A DNA stretch of 21,564 bases from Syncephalis plumigaleata (taxonomy: Eukaryota > Zoopagomycota > Zoopagomycetes > Zoopagales > Piptocephalidaceae): the NCBI GenBank assembly GCA_025201365.1, contig JAIXMF010000236.1, positions 1 through 21,564 of the forward strand, in the 5' to 3' direction. The notes under the pieces are model-generated. The model was not told the DNA's origin. It saw nothing but the letters and a program-made list of their open reading frames with translations, and did no database searches. Positions 9,848 through 19,663 of this stretch are shown here, piece after piece. A program made the translations under genes and the position numbers. Each line of letters starts with the position of its first letter. Position 1 is the stretch's first letter.

Positions 9848-12073
9848 TCAATCAACATTCAACTCTTTGTCAAGTTGAGCAAATTGATTAAAGAACGCCT
9901 AGAGGAACAGTAGCGTATGAGTTGCACGTATCGAGTGTAAACACATAGTAGTACACTTACTGTAAATAGATCAACAGCATGCTGAACATCTTGTGTTCCA
10001 CCCATTTCACGAATACTATGCATAGCAAGTTGTGGACAACCAACATCTATCGTGTTGTAGATCATAGTAAGTAATCTATATAATAGTGACGATTACCATC
10101 ATGCTTACCGATAGTACGCAGACCAAGTTTCGCACTTAGTAGTGGACCGATGGTAGATCCACAAGAGGAGTCATTTCGAATAACAAATTCCTATTTATAA
10201 TGCAATATTCCTTAGTAAATATCTAATCAGCGATAGTTATTCATCCTACCTGTAATGGAATGTCACGCTTACGAGCAATCTCGCGTAATACAAGACCGGT
10301 TGGAGCGGTAGTGGCATAACGCTAACATCATATTGAATAGATATGCATCGTCAATAGGGACAAGATACTAAAACATACATTTGTCTATTTGCTTGCTTGC
10401 ATCTTCATTATTGCTTTACCTGATTTGCATTACGTTTAATGACTACACCCTTATTGATGCGTGGTCGATGATTATCCTCGTGCTTTTCCCTAATTATACA
10501 ACGGTTAATAGGTATTACAGCATTAATAATGGAAACATCTTACGCATAGTTAGGATGGACAGCATGTGCCATATCAGCACTGACAAGCAAGCTTTTCTGT
10601 ACACTCTCCTCGAATGCCGTCTACAATGCACAGAATACGATTAAACAATGGCAATAATAGTCGCGTGTAAATGGACACTTACCGTATGACCATCAGATTG
10701 TATACGACGAAGTGTCGACTCCAATAAGGCAGAATCAGCACCGTAAGCTGATTTAGATCCGATTTCTTCATTGTCGAACAATGCAATCAATCGAATATTC
10801 TCATCGTCATTGACGTGACTAGCATCCTTGAGTGAACCCAGTAAAGACTAGAGATGATGGTTAAATTTACTAATCTACGAGATTATCCATAGTGAAATAC
10901 CTCGAGTGCACAATAGGACATGAATAGATTGTCAAGACGTGCCGATAAGATGAACTCATCGGCAGCACCACCGAGTGAGGGAGGCTGAACATCATAGAGA
11001 CATAACTCCATGTCACGAATCTTGTCAGCTGCATGATCAATCATTTATATTAGATGTTTATGTGTATATATATATATATATATTCGTATGAATTATTCAT
11101 TTACCATCTACTTTCAATTCCTCTTCAAGTAGGTTGATCAACACTGGACCATGACGAGAAGCCTCGAGTACTGGTGTGGTGCTTTTAGCCGATTTATCCG
11201 TCACATTATTCAATCTATTGTCATCGTCATTCTAGTTACCTACATTATATAAATGTCACGTCTTCTAGTAGCTTACTGTTCATTGACCATGCCGAGAATA
11301 GGAGTTAAATGCGTTTCATTGTTGAATTTAAACGCATCATTGACCGTACGATCCAAGTGGATAGCCAATGTAGGAATTCTCAAGATGGGTCGATCTATAC
11401 GCACGAGATGGTGCTTATAGGAGCCTTCCTTGTCCTCGACCAACACACGACCAGCTAGACCGAGATCTCGATCGAACCAGGAATGCCTTATACATTCATG
11501 ACATTAATTAATTGCGGCAAATATTCGTTGACTTCTTACCAGACACCGCCACCATAGAGTTGCACGCCCACTTGGACGTAGTCTAACTTTTCACGAGTAG
11601 ATACCGGCTTAACCTATTGATTACAAGTGAGTGTCGTTATGATAGTTGTACAATACAAGCAACAGATACGTCTATGCTTACCTTGAAACAAGGACTATCC
11701 GTATGTGCAGCTACAATGCTAACACCATTGCCTGGTTTCTAATATTGCAATAATAGTAATAGTAATAATTAAGGATATGACATATCAAATAGGAGAAGGT
11801 TACAAAACTAAAGAGCAACTAGGTCAAGGATACGAAACGACCACCAGCTACGAAAGCAACGATAGTACTCTGATTACGCGTAAAGTAGTAGCGTCCACCT
11901 GCGGTAATAGACCAACGCTCTCGTTCTTTCAACTCCTTGAAGCCGTGCTTCGTCAAACGTTCGCGACATTGATTTACCGCGTGGAATGGCGAAGGTGAAT
12001 TATGAAGGAAGCGTAAGAAATCGGCTACCAGTCCAGAAGTAGACTGAGTGGCGGCAGAAGTGCTAGTCGACAT
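9848..12073 (-). CDS. APE4: Aspartyl aminopeptidase, peptidase family M18
   Basis: This encodes a two-zinc M18 aminopeptidase that removes N-terminal Asp/Glu from peptides (DNPEP in animals, Ape4 in yeast). Thirteen exons on the minus strand, 5' to 3': 12073..11834, 11738..11682, 11613..11540, 11486..11277, 11214..11105, 11028..10901, 10847..10683, 10620..10544, 10489..10420, 10321..10250, 10190..10109, 10046..9961 and 9898..9848, giving 473 residues, the DNPEP length. Expected ligands are present: His92 in AAHTDSP, Asp263 in SARLDN, Glu300/Glu301 in FDNEEIGS, Asp344 in ADMAHAVHP, His438 in [10 protein letters not shown]. It also has GGRFKPGNG and [23 protein letters not shown]. The family forms cytosolic dodecamers; yeast Ape4 reaches the vacuole by the Cvt route. 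An in-frame Met 8 codons upstream (12097) is possible; I prefer [10 protein letters not shown]. The gene has the highest intron density in the window. Confidence 0.94.
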
Positions 12074-12458
12074 GGTGCGGAAGAAGGGAATTTGCATTCG
12101 GAAGTGAACTTGACAAGCTAAAGTATGGTGCTAGTTAGTTAGTTGTTATGGGCGAGAGAGAGGTTTGATACAAGCGTAATAGAAAGAGATAGAAATGATA
12201 CGTCATTAAGGAAGGTCAACTGGTTATAGTAAGGCACAAAGGCTTGTTTGATTATTTATTTCGATTGTCTGTTTCACTGTCTCTTGTCGTTATCCTATGT
12301 ATATTCCAAGTCTATAAACACAATAAACATGTACTATTTACTATACTAATAAGATCACATTGCTTGTAACAACTTTATACATGCTTTATTTAATAGTAGT
12401 ATCTTATATAATGGGTAATGGGTATAAATATTAAAAATGGGGGAGAGGAAATAAGTTA
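12074..12458. other. Spacer: aminopeptidase promoter and desaturase 3' UTR
   Basis: Both flanking genes are on the minus strand, so the left side is the upstream region of the aminopeptidase and the right side the 3' UTR of the desaturase. It includes a short AGTTAGTTAGTT run near 12133 and the desaturase poly(A) candidate at 12385-12390. No other gene is visible. Confidence 0.6.
12385..12390 (-). promoter_or_regulatory. Candidate poly(A) signal of the desaturase gene
   Basis: TTTATT on the plus strand is AATAAA on the minus strand, 68 nt past the desaturase stop. Confidence 0.45.
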
Positions 12459-13988
12459 TTAGATATTTGTCAATGCTGCCTTAATTGCTAGATTTCGCAT
12501 GGAGGCAATTACCATACGATTGCATTCGTAAAAGCTATTATATGTATACGTAATGTTGTGCTTCTTGCAGAAATCCATCACAAATGGTTGGATACTACGT
12601 AGACGATGACGTGGTAGTTGCGGGAACAGGTGATGAAGTGCCTGGAATTGCAAACCACCATGGAACCAGTCGAGCCACCATGGACAATCCACGTCCATCG
12701 TGGTGCGTAGTTGACGTGCAGCAAAACATTCATCCTCCGGTCCTTCATCGGCAGGCATACCGAAATGCGATAGTGTAATCTGAACGTGTAGTATACTCGT
12801 GCCGACAAACGACACTAGTACGTGTAGCAAGCGCGTGGTCGTATCTGGCAAGCATGATAGGAAATAGTAGTACCATACCCAGTAGCAGCACTGCAGTACA
12901 ACCTCGGTATTTCTACGATAGGTATTGGGCTCGAGTGCCAAGTGCAACCAGCCTTGCACGAATAGGTTAAACCGACCGAATGCCAAGATGATATAGTATA
13001 AGTAGTGCTGGATTCGAGCGAATGCACGCCATACACGATTCCACTGGAGTGTCTTATTGTGATACGACGAGTACACCGAGCCAAAGTAGTCTTCACTTAG
13101 TGCGAAGAACGGCACGAGTTGAATGTCTGGATCGTGTTCCGGATGATTCGTTATGATATGGTGAACATTATGCGATTTCTTCCACCATCCAATACTGAGA
13201 CCACCCATGCCACACGCTAGAAATGCACCCAGCATGTAATCAGTGCCACGATGATGCGTGATGCCATTGTGTCCCGCGTCATGAACGACAAACGACGCCT
13301 GATGCCAGAACATGGACAATACAATCGCGCTGGCCAACCACGCATAGCGGAATGGATTGGCAATGCCTAAATAAATGGCAACGCTAAAGAACAATACCAG
13401 TCGTGCTGCCTCCCAAGCATAGGCGGAATAGTGGGTGTTGAAGTAGCCTTCTTCGTGTAAACGGTCATTGAGTATCTGGAAATCACGCGATATCTGTTCG
13501 TAATTTAGATTGGCTGACGATAATTGCTTAGTGTTATCGTTATCAGGTTTTTCCTTTGCTTCCTTTGTGAGCAACGAGTTACTAACAAGATTGTTCTCAT
13601 TCTTTGGGGTAGATTGTCGGATTGTCTCGACGGCGTGTACGCCTTGTACGACAGATTTATCTTGTTTGCATTCGAGGAATCTGCCAACACAAAAAAGTGG
13701 AAGCATCCTTTGTAGTACGTCCTGTGGATGCATCACGCTAATCACATCAGTGGCATCGCGGCCAATAAGTCGCTGTACGGCTAATTCACCACCGGGATGG
13801 TTGGGTAGCCAGCGAGTCATGTCATAAACGTTGTTCTTATAGATGAATACAGCACGTCCTGCATGCACTGCTTCATCCAACTCTTTGCGCGACCACGTAC
13901 GATTGCGTCGCTGTACTGGCCGCTTCTCTTCATGAACGGTCCTCGTCGATGGGTCTACACCAATATCTTCGTTATAGTGTGGAGGCAT
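12459..13988 (-). CDS. Cytochrome b5-fused delta-8 sphingolipid (front-end) desaturase
   Basis: This single-exon gene encodes 509 residues from MPPHYNEDIG. A cytochrome b5 domain covers about residues 31-105, with heme His64 in HPGG and the second His87 in SVMHP. After a polar linker comes the desaturase with three histidine boxes: HDAGH (236-240), HNVHH (273-277) and QALHH (449-453). The Gln in place of the first His of box three marks front-end desaturases that use a fused b5 as electron donor. HDAGH and the tail WFHGGLQFQALHHLFPQLPRH look like fungal delta-8 desaturases of the ceramide long-chain base, whereas Mortierella-type delta-6 acyl desaturases have HDFLHH. Hydrophobic stretches near 195-230, 325-350 and 365-405 suit an ER membrane enzyme. 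An in-frame Met 30 codons upstream adds a run of Ile/Leu partly from a triplet repeat; I do not favour it. Lack of introns is unlike all neighbours. Confidence 0.9.
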   Translation of the reverse strand: MPPHYNEDIGVDPSTRTVHEEKRPVQRRNRTWSRKELDEAVHAGRAVFIYKNNVYDMTRWLPNHPGGELAVQRLIGRDATDVISVMHPQDVLQRMLPLFCVGRFLECKQDKSVVQGVHAVETIRQSTPKNENNLVSNSLLTKEAKEKPDNDNTKQLSSANLNYEQISRDFQILNDRLHEEGYFNTHYSAYAWEAARLVLFFSVAIYLGIANPFRYAWLASAIVLSMFWHQASFVVHDAGHNGITHHRGTDYMLGAFLACGMGGLSIGWWKKSHNVHHIITNHPEHDPDIQLVPFFALSEDYFGSVYSSYHNKTLQWNRVWRAFARIQHYLYYIILAFGRFNLFVQGWLHLALEPNTYRRNTEVVLQCCYWVWYYYFLSCLPDTTTRLLHVLVSFVGTSILHVQITLSHFGMPADEGPEDECFAARQLRTTMDVDCPWWLDWFHGGLQFQALHHLFPQLPRHRLRSIQPFVMDFCKKHNITYTYNSFYECNRMVIASMRNLAIKAALTNI

Positions 13989-14055
13989 GATTATATAGTC
14001 GTGCAATATAATTAATGCGTATACTAGAATAGAGGATATAGGTATTAATAAATGC

Positions 14056-14074
14056 TTTATTATTATTATTATTA
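14056..14074. repeat. (ATT)n triplet repeat upstream of the desaturase
   Basis: About six ATT units lie just upstream of the preferred desaturase start. Read on the minus strand in frame they create the Ile run of the longer, less likely start. Confidence 0.8.
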
Positions 14075-14142
14075 ACAATCAACGTCTCTTACATGATGTC
14101 TTGAAAGATAGATAGATGCAGTAGTAACAATGGTATGCGAAT

Positions 14143-14174
14143 AGTAAAGAACGAAGTAAAGAACGAAGTAAAGC
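14143..14174. repeat. 12-bp tandem repeat in the desaturase upstream region
   Basis: AGTAAAGAACGA occurs twice in tandem (14143-14154, 14155-14166), followed by a partial third unit and related AGTAAAG pieces to about 14190. On the coding (minus) strand this is a pyrimidine-rich block about 155-200 bp before the start codon, so a promoter element is possible. Confidence 0.75.
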
Positions 14175-14918
14175 GGTAAAGAAGTAAAGAAAGAAAGGAA
14201 TCAGCTGATACGCGGTGTGCACACCTCGAGATATCGCCGTTCATGTGAGCTTTTATATTCTATATTTCATGGCATGGCAGTTGATAAGCCGCATTCTTGG
14301 CGTACTATTTTATTTGGCATTCCGTTTTATGATGGGTTCAAACCGGAGACAAAGATATCTCGTTTAGTAAATTGGTTACACGTGTGGCATACGTGCCAAC
14401 TACTTTTATCTAGATGTTTTAGACACAAATAATAAGCTACTATGGTTGTACGAGTGCTCTATGTATACACATCTATGTTGTATATATTGTCAACGACATG
14501 TACTATCCTTGTGTATTTTAGATAATAATAGTAAAAATATACATTGAGATACCGAATCTTGGCAGTTTCTTGTGTGTGTGTGTGTGTGTGCAGAATGTCA
14601 ATGATTGACCGTTGCTTCGTGTTAAAACGGCCAAGGCCATAATAGAATGTCTATTGGTTATGTAGTCAAACATGTACAACCAGATTTGGCCTATTTGGTT
14701 TTCTTATGTGAATGTCACAAGTTCTATTGTGCATATCTCATTTCACAATGTAATCTATATTTAGTGCTAACTCTTTCAGATATGAGGTGATACCTACTAT
14801 CACTACAGTATACTAGTTTATATATGGCAATTGAGTTTCAATAACAATCAGCTCATGTCAAACACATTTTAATATGATATTATCAATAATATAATAGTGA
14901 TCTTATTATTAGTCAAAG

Positions 14919-16299
14919 TTAATCCTCATCGAATGTTATCTTTTTGCCTTCAAATGCCACTGCGGCCATAGGTCCACGTAATGGTGCGGGAGGTGCCAAA
15001 GAGGATTGTGGCTCACCACGTCGTCGCTTTCGTCGACTTTGCCGTTCGGGTTCCTCGCGTAACGTGGATGAGGATGGCATGATGGTAGTAGTAGTGGCAG
15101 CAGTAGTGCTTTCACTATTCTGTTCTTCATCCTCTGTGGGGGATGGTCGCTTTGACAAACCTTTGGGGTCGTGAATCCAAGGAGCACCACGTTTGACTGC
15201 CTCTTCTGAGCCATACTCGACACGAAGTACACGCCCTTCCAAGTAGTGACTTTTCGGTGATTCAACCGCTGCTTTTGCGCTTTCCAGATTTGCATAATCT
15301 ATATAGGCAAATCTAATGATGATAGCCGCTTAGCTACTTGTACACACACACACACTCACTCACTCATAACAATGTTAATGTGCTATTATCACTTACCCTT
15401 TACACTTGCCAGAATCCTCGAATGTCATTAGGCGTACTTTATGCAATTTACCAAATGGAGAGAACAGTCTCTCAAGATCACTTTTAACCGTACTAAATGG
15501 TAGATTACCTACAAATAGTGTGGCAGCCGGTGGATTAGCCTGTCGTAGTCGCTGATTACCGCGTGGTCGTGCGGTCGCTTTGCCCGTTCCCTCATCCTCG
15601 TTTGTTGGTGTATTCTTTGCGAAATCGCGTGCATTCTTAATAAGTACCTTACGACCATCTAATAATGTTTCGCTTAGTGCTATAGCACTGTTCACCTCCT
15701 CGATTGTTTCGAAATCAACATAAGCAAATCTAGTCAATATATAGAATGGTGAATGAGTGTACAGTATCAGTCTTCCTATCATGCTTGTTTACTTACCCGC
15801 GATTCATACCAGGTCGTGAGCAAGGTAGATGAACTCGTGTTGGTTTACCACAACTATCGAAAAACCCTTGTAACATCTTCGCATTTGTAGCATATGATAA
15901 GTTGCCAATCCAAATACCATGCTCGGAACGCTTTGGTTTGTTCAGACTCTCCTGCTTCGCTTTCTCCTCTTTAGCAATACCCTTCTCTATCTTTTCCTCT
16001 TTCTTCTTTAATCGACGTTGTTTACGCGATAATGGTGCATCAGCATCCAAATCAACTGCCATTAGATTGTCATCATTCTTGTCATCTGTATCCATTGCTG
16101 TTCCTTCATTCTCCTTGTCATCATTGTTCTTGTTGTCGTTGCTGTGGCTATCCTCTACTGAATCTGACACTGTGCTATTCTCTGTTGGCTCATCTCGTTC
16201 TTCTACCTGTGCTGTCACTGTGTTGTCATTGTCAACTTCCTTGACCTTCTTTTCCTTCTTCTCCTTCTTTTGCTTCTTTTCTTTCTTGTCTTTAGACAT
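14919..16299 (-). CDS. NOP13: Nop13-like nucleolar protein with two RRM domains
   Basis: Minus-strand exons 16299..15797, 15729..15397 and 15312..14919 give 409 residues (yeast Nop13 is 403). The N terminus (1-125) is Lys/Glu/Asp-rich with KEKKQKKEKKEKK and a second basic patch RKQRRLKKKEEK, probable nuclear/nucleolar targeting signals. RRM1 spans about 128-202 (RNP2 IWIGNL, RNP1 RGFAYVDF) and RRM2 about 237-312 (RNP2 LFVGNL, RNP1 KGFAYIDY). After RRM2 come APWIHDPKGLSKR, a Ser/Thr-rich part, a basic patch RKRRRG, and a C-terminal KKITFDED motif like that in the Nop13 family. Yeast Nop13 is found in the nucleolus and with pre-ribosomes; its exact task is unclear. The start at MSKDKK follows an AT-rich leader and excludes an upstream Phe-rich extension. 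Upstream it is divergent to the gene starting at 16842. Confidence 0.85.
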
Positions 16300-16841
16300 G
16301 ATATCTTCTATTATTGTCACAGAAGTGAAATCGTAATTTGAGTTAAAACAATAATAAATGAATAAACTGAAGAAGAAAAAAGAAAAAAAACTAACACTGG
16401 ACACAACATTAAAGATCACTCAATATTCAATGCTGATACTCACAATACTATTATATAGTTCACATTTCATCTAAACTAATGCTAATCATTCGGTATATAC
16501 AATCTATATTCTATTTATTCTATATTCTTAACATGCCAAGCAGTAAGCATAGCTGCAATTAACCTGTATCATAGAAGAGAGAGAAACTAAAAGGTAATCA
16601 AACTAGATTTGAATGAGCTATGTTGAGTCAAGTCAAATTCATGTCCTTGTGCCACCACATCAAGGATGATGGAATCAACGTGCATTTCATTCATCGCATT
16701 CACTCAAAAAAGACAAAGTATTTATTGACCCATTTTTTCCTGCCCAATTGTCAACACCCACCACACACACATCTTTCTCGCAACGATCTTGTCCTTTTTC
16801 CTGATTACTGCGTTGTCGTCATTGTTATTATTGTCACCATC
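16300..16841. other. Divergent promoter region, Nop13-like and Phe-repeat protein genes
   Basis: These 542 bp lie between two start codons pointing away from each other, so both promoters and 5' UTRs should be here. The part next to the right-hand gene is pyrimidine-rich (about 16733-16800). An in-frame upstream Met at 16620 exists for that gene but the added sequence looks like leader rather than protein. No other feature is seen. Confidence 0.55.
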
Positions 16842-19540
16842 ATGACTTCTCACTTTTTCTCGATCGCTGATCGTTTCCGTCAAATATTCGGCAACCAAGA
16901 TAATCCTGAGGCTACTGACCTGCAGGAAACAAGCAAGAATGGCGCAGTAACCAAGGTAAATAGATAAGGAGTAATCAAGAGTAAACGCGTAATTAACCTG
17001 GCTAAAAACATAGGATGAGGATGATATTGCTGCGGATTTCCGCTGGTTTGCACACGCATCACACCACCACCTACCTACACGTAGTAATTCGGCCAGTTTG
17101 AAGGTAAGCAACCGTGCATATCACTTGTGACTACTGCGTGCGCTAACAATAATATAAGAGAAAATTGGTGGATGCTGAGACACAAACATCTGAGACCGAT
17201 ATCGAGCTCGGTTCTTCTTTACCATTAAAGAAGCGGGCTGCAAGCATCATGGAAGCGGTGGATCAACAAGTGGCCGAGGCCGATCTAGGCTTAAATCTGA
17301 ACACCACGCTTCCGTTCCATGCACGACGTCGAGCTGCGGCTCACCCTGTAAAGAAGACGCGATTTGGCCTGCCTCGTGCACCGATATTCCAGAAACATGA
17401 CCGACCACTCGCTACGGTCACCCTTAATCATTCTAGCGTTATGACTAGTAATGAACGACCACCAATGGACAAGCCAAATACTGGTAAGCTATGATAATAA
17501 TAATAATAATAGCTATTGAATGCTTACTGAATGAATGTTTGAATCAAATAGTGACCTATCCCAATTTATTCGATCCATACAGTAAGATCTCCATCTTTGA
17601 CCGGTTGGAGACCCCGATGCATTCGAGTATAATGTCATCGCGTAAAATGATGATGTCTCAGGTATGTGCTTATTAGTGATTGTTCAAATGTCAGCATTGC
17701 TTACCTGCTCCATCATGATTGATAGCCAATGCCAAGATCGAAGAGCACTGGCACTTTCCCGGAACGTCCCATGCCACCACCACCACTTAGTGTCTTGAAT
17801 AGAGAGAAGGAGAAGAACAAGCCGCATCAGCTTAAACGTCCACGCGTCATGTATTACGGTGCAGGCTGTCGAATGGACGATCCTCCCATTCGTAGAGCAA
17901 AGCGATTCGATGCTACATTTGGTCCAAAATACGATAGAGAATTGTTGGAAGCCTATGCTCATCGACCTGTCGTTGATCCTACTACCATTGCACCAACTAC
18001 TCCTGCACCCACTACTGCTACCAATGAGGCTAAGAAGACTCCCACTAAAGGAAAAGAACCTGCAGGTATGTAGTGATCACACTACTAATTGATACTAGTT
18101 CACTAATCAATAATATATATGTATATATATATTATAGCTGCTAATAATGAAGACAAGGATGATATGCCACCTACCGCTAGCCTTACTGCGAAGTTGTTGC
18201 AGAGCGCTATTAATCGAGCAATTGAGGAGGAAGTGGTAAGTTACTACTATGAGTTATTACAAGTGTGTAGGTATAAGTTAGCTCATTCTCACTAATACGT
18301 TGACTAGCCTGTTCCACTTCCTGTTACTCCATATAAAGTGGTTGAAGTGCCACCTAAAGTACCAGCAGCTGTCCTTCAACATCGCGAACAAGTGGCGAAA
18401 CGAGCAGCTGAAGCAGAAGCAGCCTCCGCGGATAAATCGGCCAAGAAGCGAAAGAAGAAGGTTGGACGAGAGTTGCTACTTGAAAAGGCTTCCAAGGTAA
18501 ATTGATATATACATATATATTGCGAGTTATAACAATTTTTATTAATTATTATTGTTGTTGTTATTAGGAAACTAAGGAACGACTACGTTTGAAGCGTAAA
18601 TCACTTGCAACCGATGAGGAGAGTGACTCGATGAATGAGATAGCTATGGATAAAGAAGCAATTAAGGTAGAGTGACAACATTTACTCCAATAGTGATAAT
18701 ACTAATAATAATAATGCATTATAGAAGGATATTGCTAGTAGCAAACAAGATAAGGAAAAGAGTAATCGTGTTGAATCTGTAACAACAGAAGCAGTACCCA
18801 TTAGCACGAAGCCTACTACATCTCAACAACAACCAGTAATTGTACCAATGGATACTATCAAGTTCCCTGCCTTCGCTCCACCTAAATCTAATGAGGAAGC
18901 TGCATCTGCTGGTGAGTCTACTCAACCAGCAGCAGTAGTGCCAATGGATACTATCAAGTTCCATGCCTTTGCTCCACCTACTACTACCACTACCACTACT
19001 GCCAAATCATCTACAGCAGTTGCATCAATGGATACTATCAAATTCCCAGGTTTTGTTCCACCTACTACTACTACTGCTGCTGCTGCTATTATCACTAAAC
19101 CTACTACAGCAGTACATTCTGATAAATCTATTCAAAAGAAGGTTCTCGAGGTAAGTGCAAGCATAATTGTCTATGTCAATCTAGAATCATATACTAATGC
19201 TATACGTCATCACTAGATGCCAGGCTATGAATTACCGAAATATGACTTTTCGCATATTGCCACTTCATCAATTATCACGCCAACTAGTAATCCGACTACT
19301 GCCAAGGTGTTTGCCATGTCTAAGACACAAATGCCATGCTTTAGCTTTGTACCAGTAGATGAGAAGAAGCTACTCGATCAACGCGTGTCCTACGCTAAGC
19401 TAAAGGCTAGAATGATCCCAAAGCACGAATTGCACAAGTTCCTATTTTCACAACCTGCTATTACACCTATACTTGCCTCTATTCCAGTTGCAGTCAAGGC
19501 AATGCCACAAAGTGCACTATCTGTTTACAAGTTTGATTGA
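16842..19540 (+). CDS. Protein with degenerate Phe-rich repeats; possible nuclear-basket nucleoporin (Nup1/Nup124/POM121 class)
   Basis: I do not firmly recognise this protein. Exons 16842..16955, 17014..17103, 17159..17483, 17552..17661, 17726..18065, 18138..18235, 18308..18496, 18568..18666, 18725..19150 and 19217..19540 give 704 residues. Seen: a possible amphipathic helix at 5-16 (FFSIADRFRQIF); KTRFGLPRAPIF near 134-145; VTYPNLFDPYSKISIFDRL near 177-195; RPRVMYYGAGCR near 251-262; a charged helical part about 380-455 with KKRKKK at 405-410; then three copies of MDTIKF-x-x-F-x-PP starting at 497, 529 and 557; and further aromatic pairs YDF, FSF, FLF and YKF to the last residue. Short N-terminal membrane helices, a YG-x-G block and degenerate FxF repeats also occur in Nup1/Nup60/Nup153/POM121-type nucleoporins, so that is the best guess. 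Classic FXFG is lacking. All nine introns keep frame, so the gene itself is well supported. Confidence 0.4.
18848..19080 (+). repeat. Three in-gene copies of the MDTIKF motif
   Basis: ATGGATACTATCAA starts at 18848, 18944 and 19028, spaced 96 and 84 bp. Each copy encodes MDTIKF followed by P/H-x-F-A/V-PP. DNA identity of the core suggests fairly recent internal duplication or strong constraint; Thr- and Ala-rich simple sequence fills the gaps. Confidence 0.85.
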
Positions 19541-19593
19541 TTGCATAATTGATCGTTGACATGAACAACAATGTCAATCATCGAATAATCTCG

Positions 19594-19599
19594 TTTATT
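19594..19599 (-). promoter_or_regulatory. Candidate poly(A) signal of the CNOT11-like gene
   Basis: TTTATT on the plus strand, AATAAA on the minus strand, 64 nt past the CNOT11-like stop. It lies between the two convergent stops, so the two transcripts would overlap. Confidence 0.45.
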
Positions 19600-19654
19600 A
19601 TAGCGTGTTACATTAGCGAATGGTATAATTATATATTACTATACTATATGAAAT

Positions 19655-19660
19655 AATAAA
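19655..19660 (+). promoter_or_regulatory. Candidate poly(A) signal of the Phe-repeat protein gene
   Basis: AATAAA lies 114 nt past the plus-strand stop and only 3 nt short of the stop codon of the convergent CNOT11-like gene. Confidence 0.4.
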
Positions 19661-19663
19661 GTG

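Larger units (their letters stand above)
13989..14918. other. Spacer: desaturase promoter and Nop13-like 3' UTR
   Basis: This 930-bp spacer lies between two minus-strand genes. Besides the ATT and 12-bp repeats it holds a (TG)10 run at 14571-14590. A 71-codon open frame on the plus strand at 14217-14432 has no recognisable motif, codes across a promoter region, and lacks support, so I do not call it. Confidence 0.55.

Noticed and set aside
12459-13988. Delta-6 acyl desaturase of the Mortierella type
   Set aside because: First histidine box is HDAGH and the C-terminal block resembles sphingolipid delta-8 enzymes; delta-6 remains a minor alternative.
13989-14078. Upstream 30-residue hydrophobic extension of the desaturase
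   Set aside because: It is mostly Ile/Leu from an ATT repeat and would put a membrane helix before a b5 domain; MPPHYNEDIG is a more usual start.
14217-14432. 71-codon open frame on the plus strand between desaturase and Nop13-like genes
   Set aside because: No motif or supporting context; it lies across an expected promoter.
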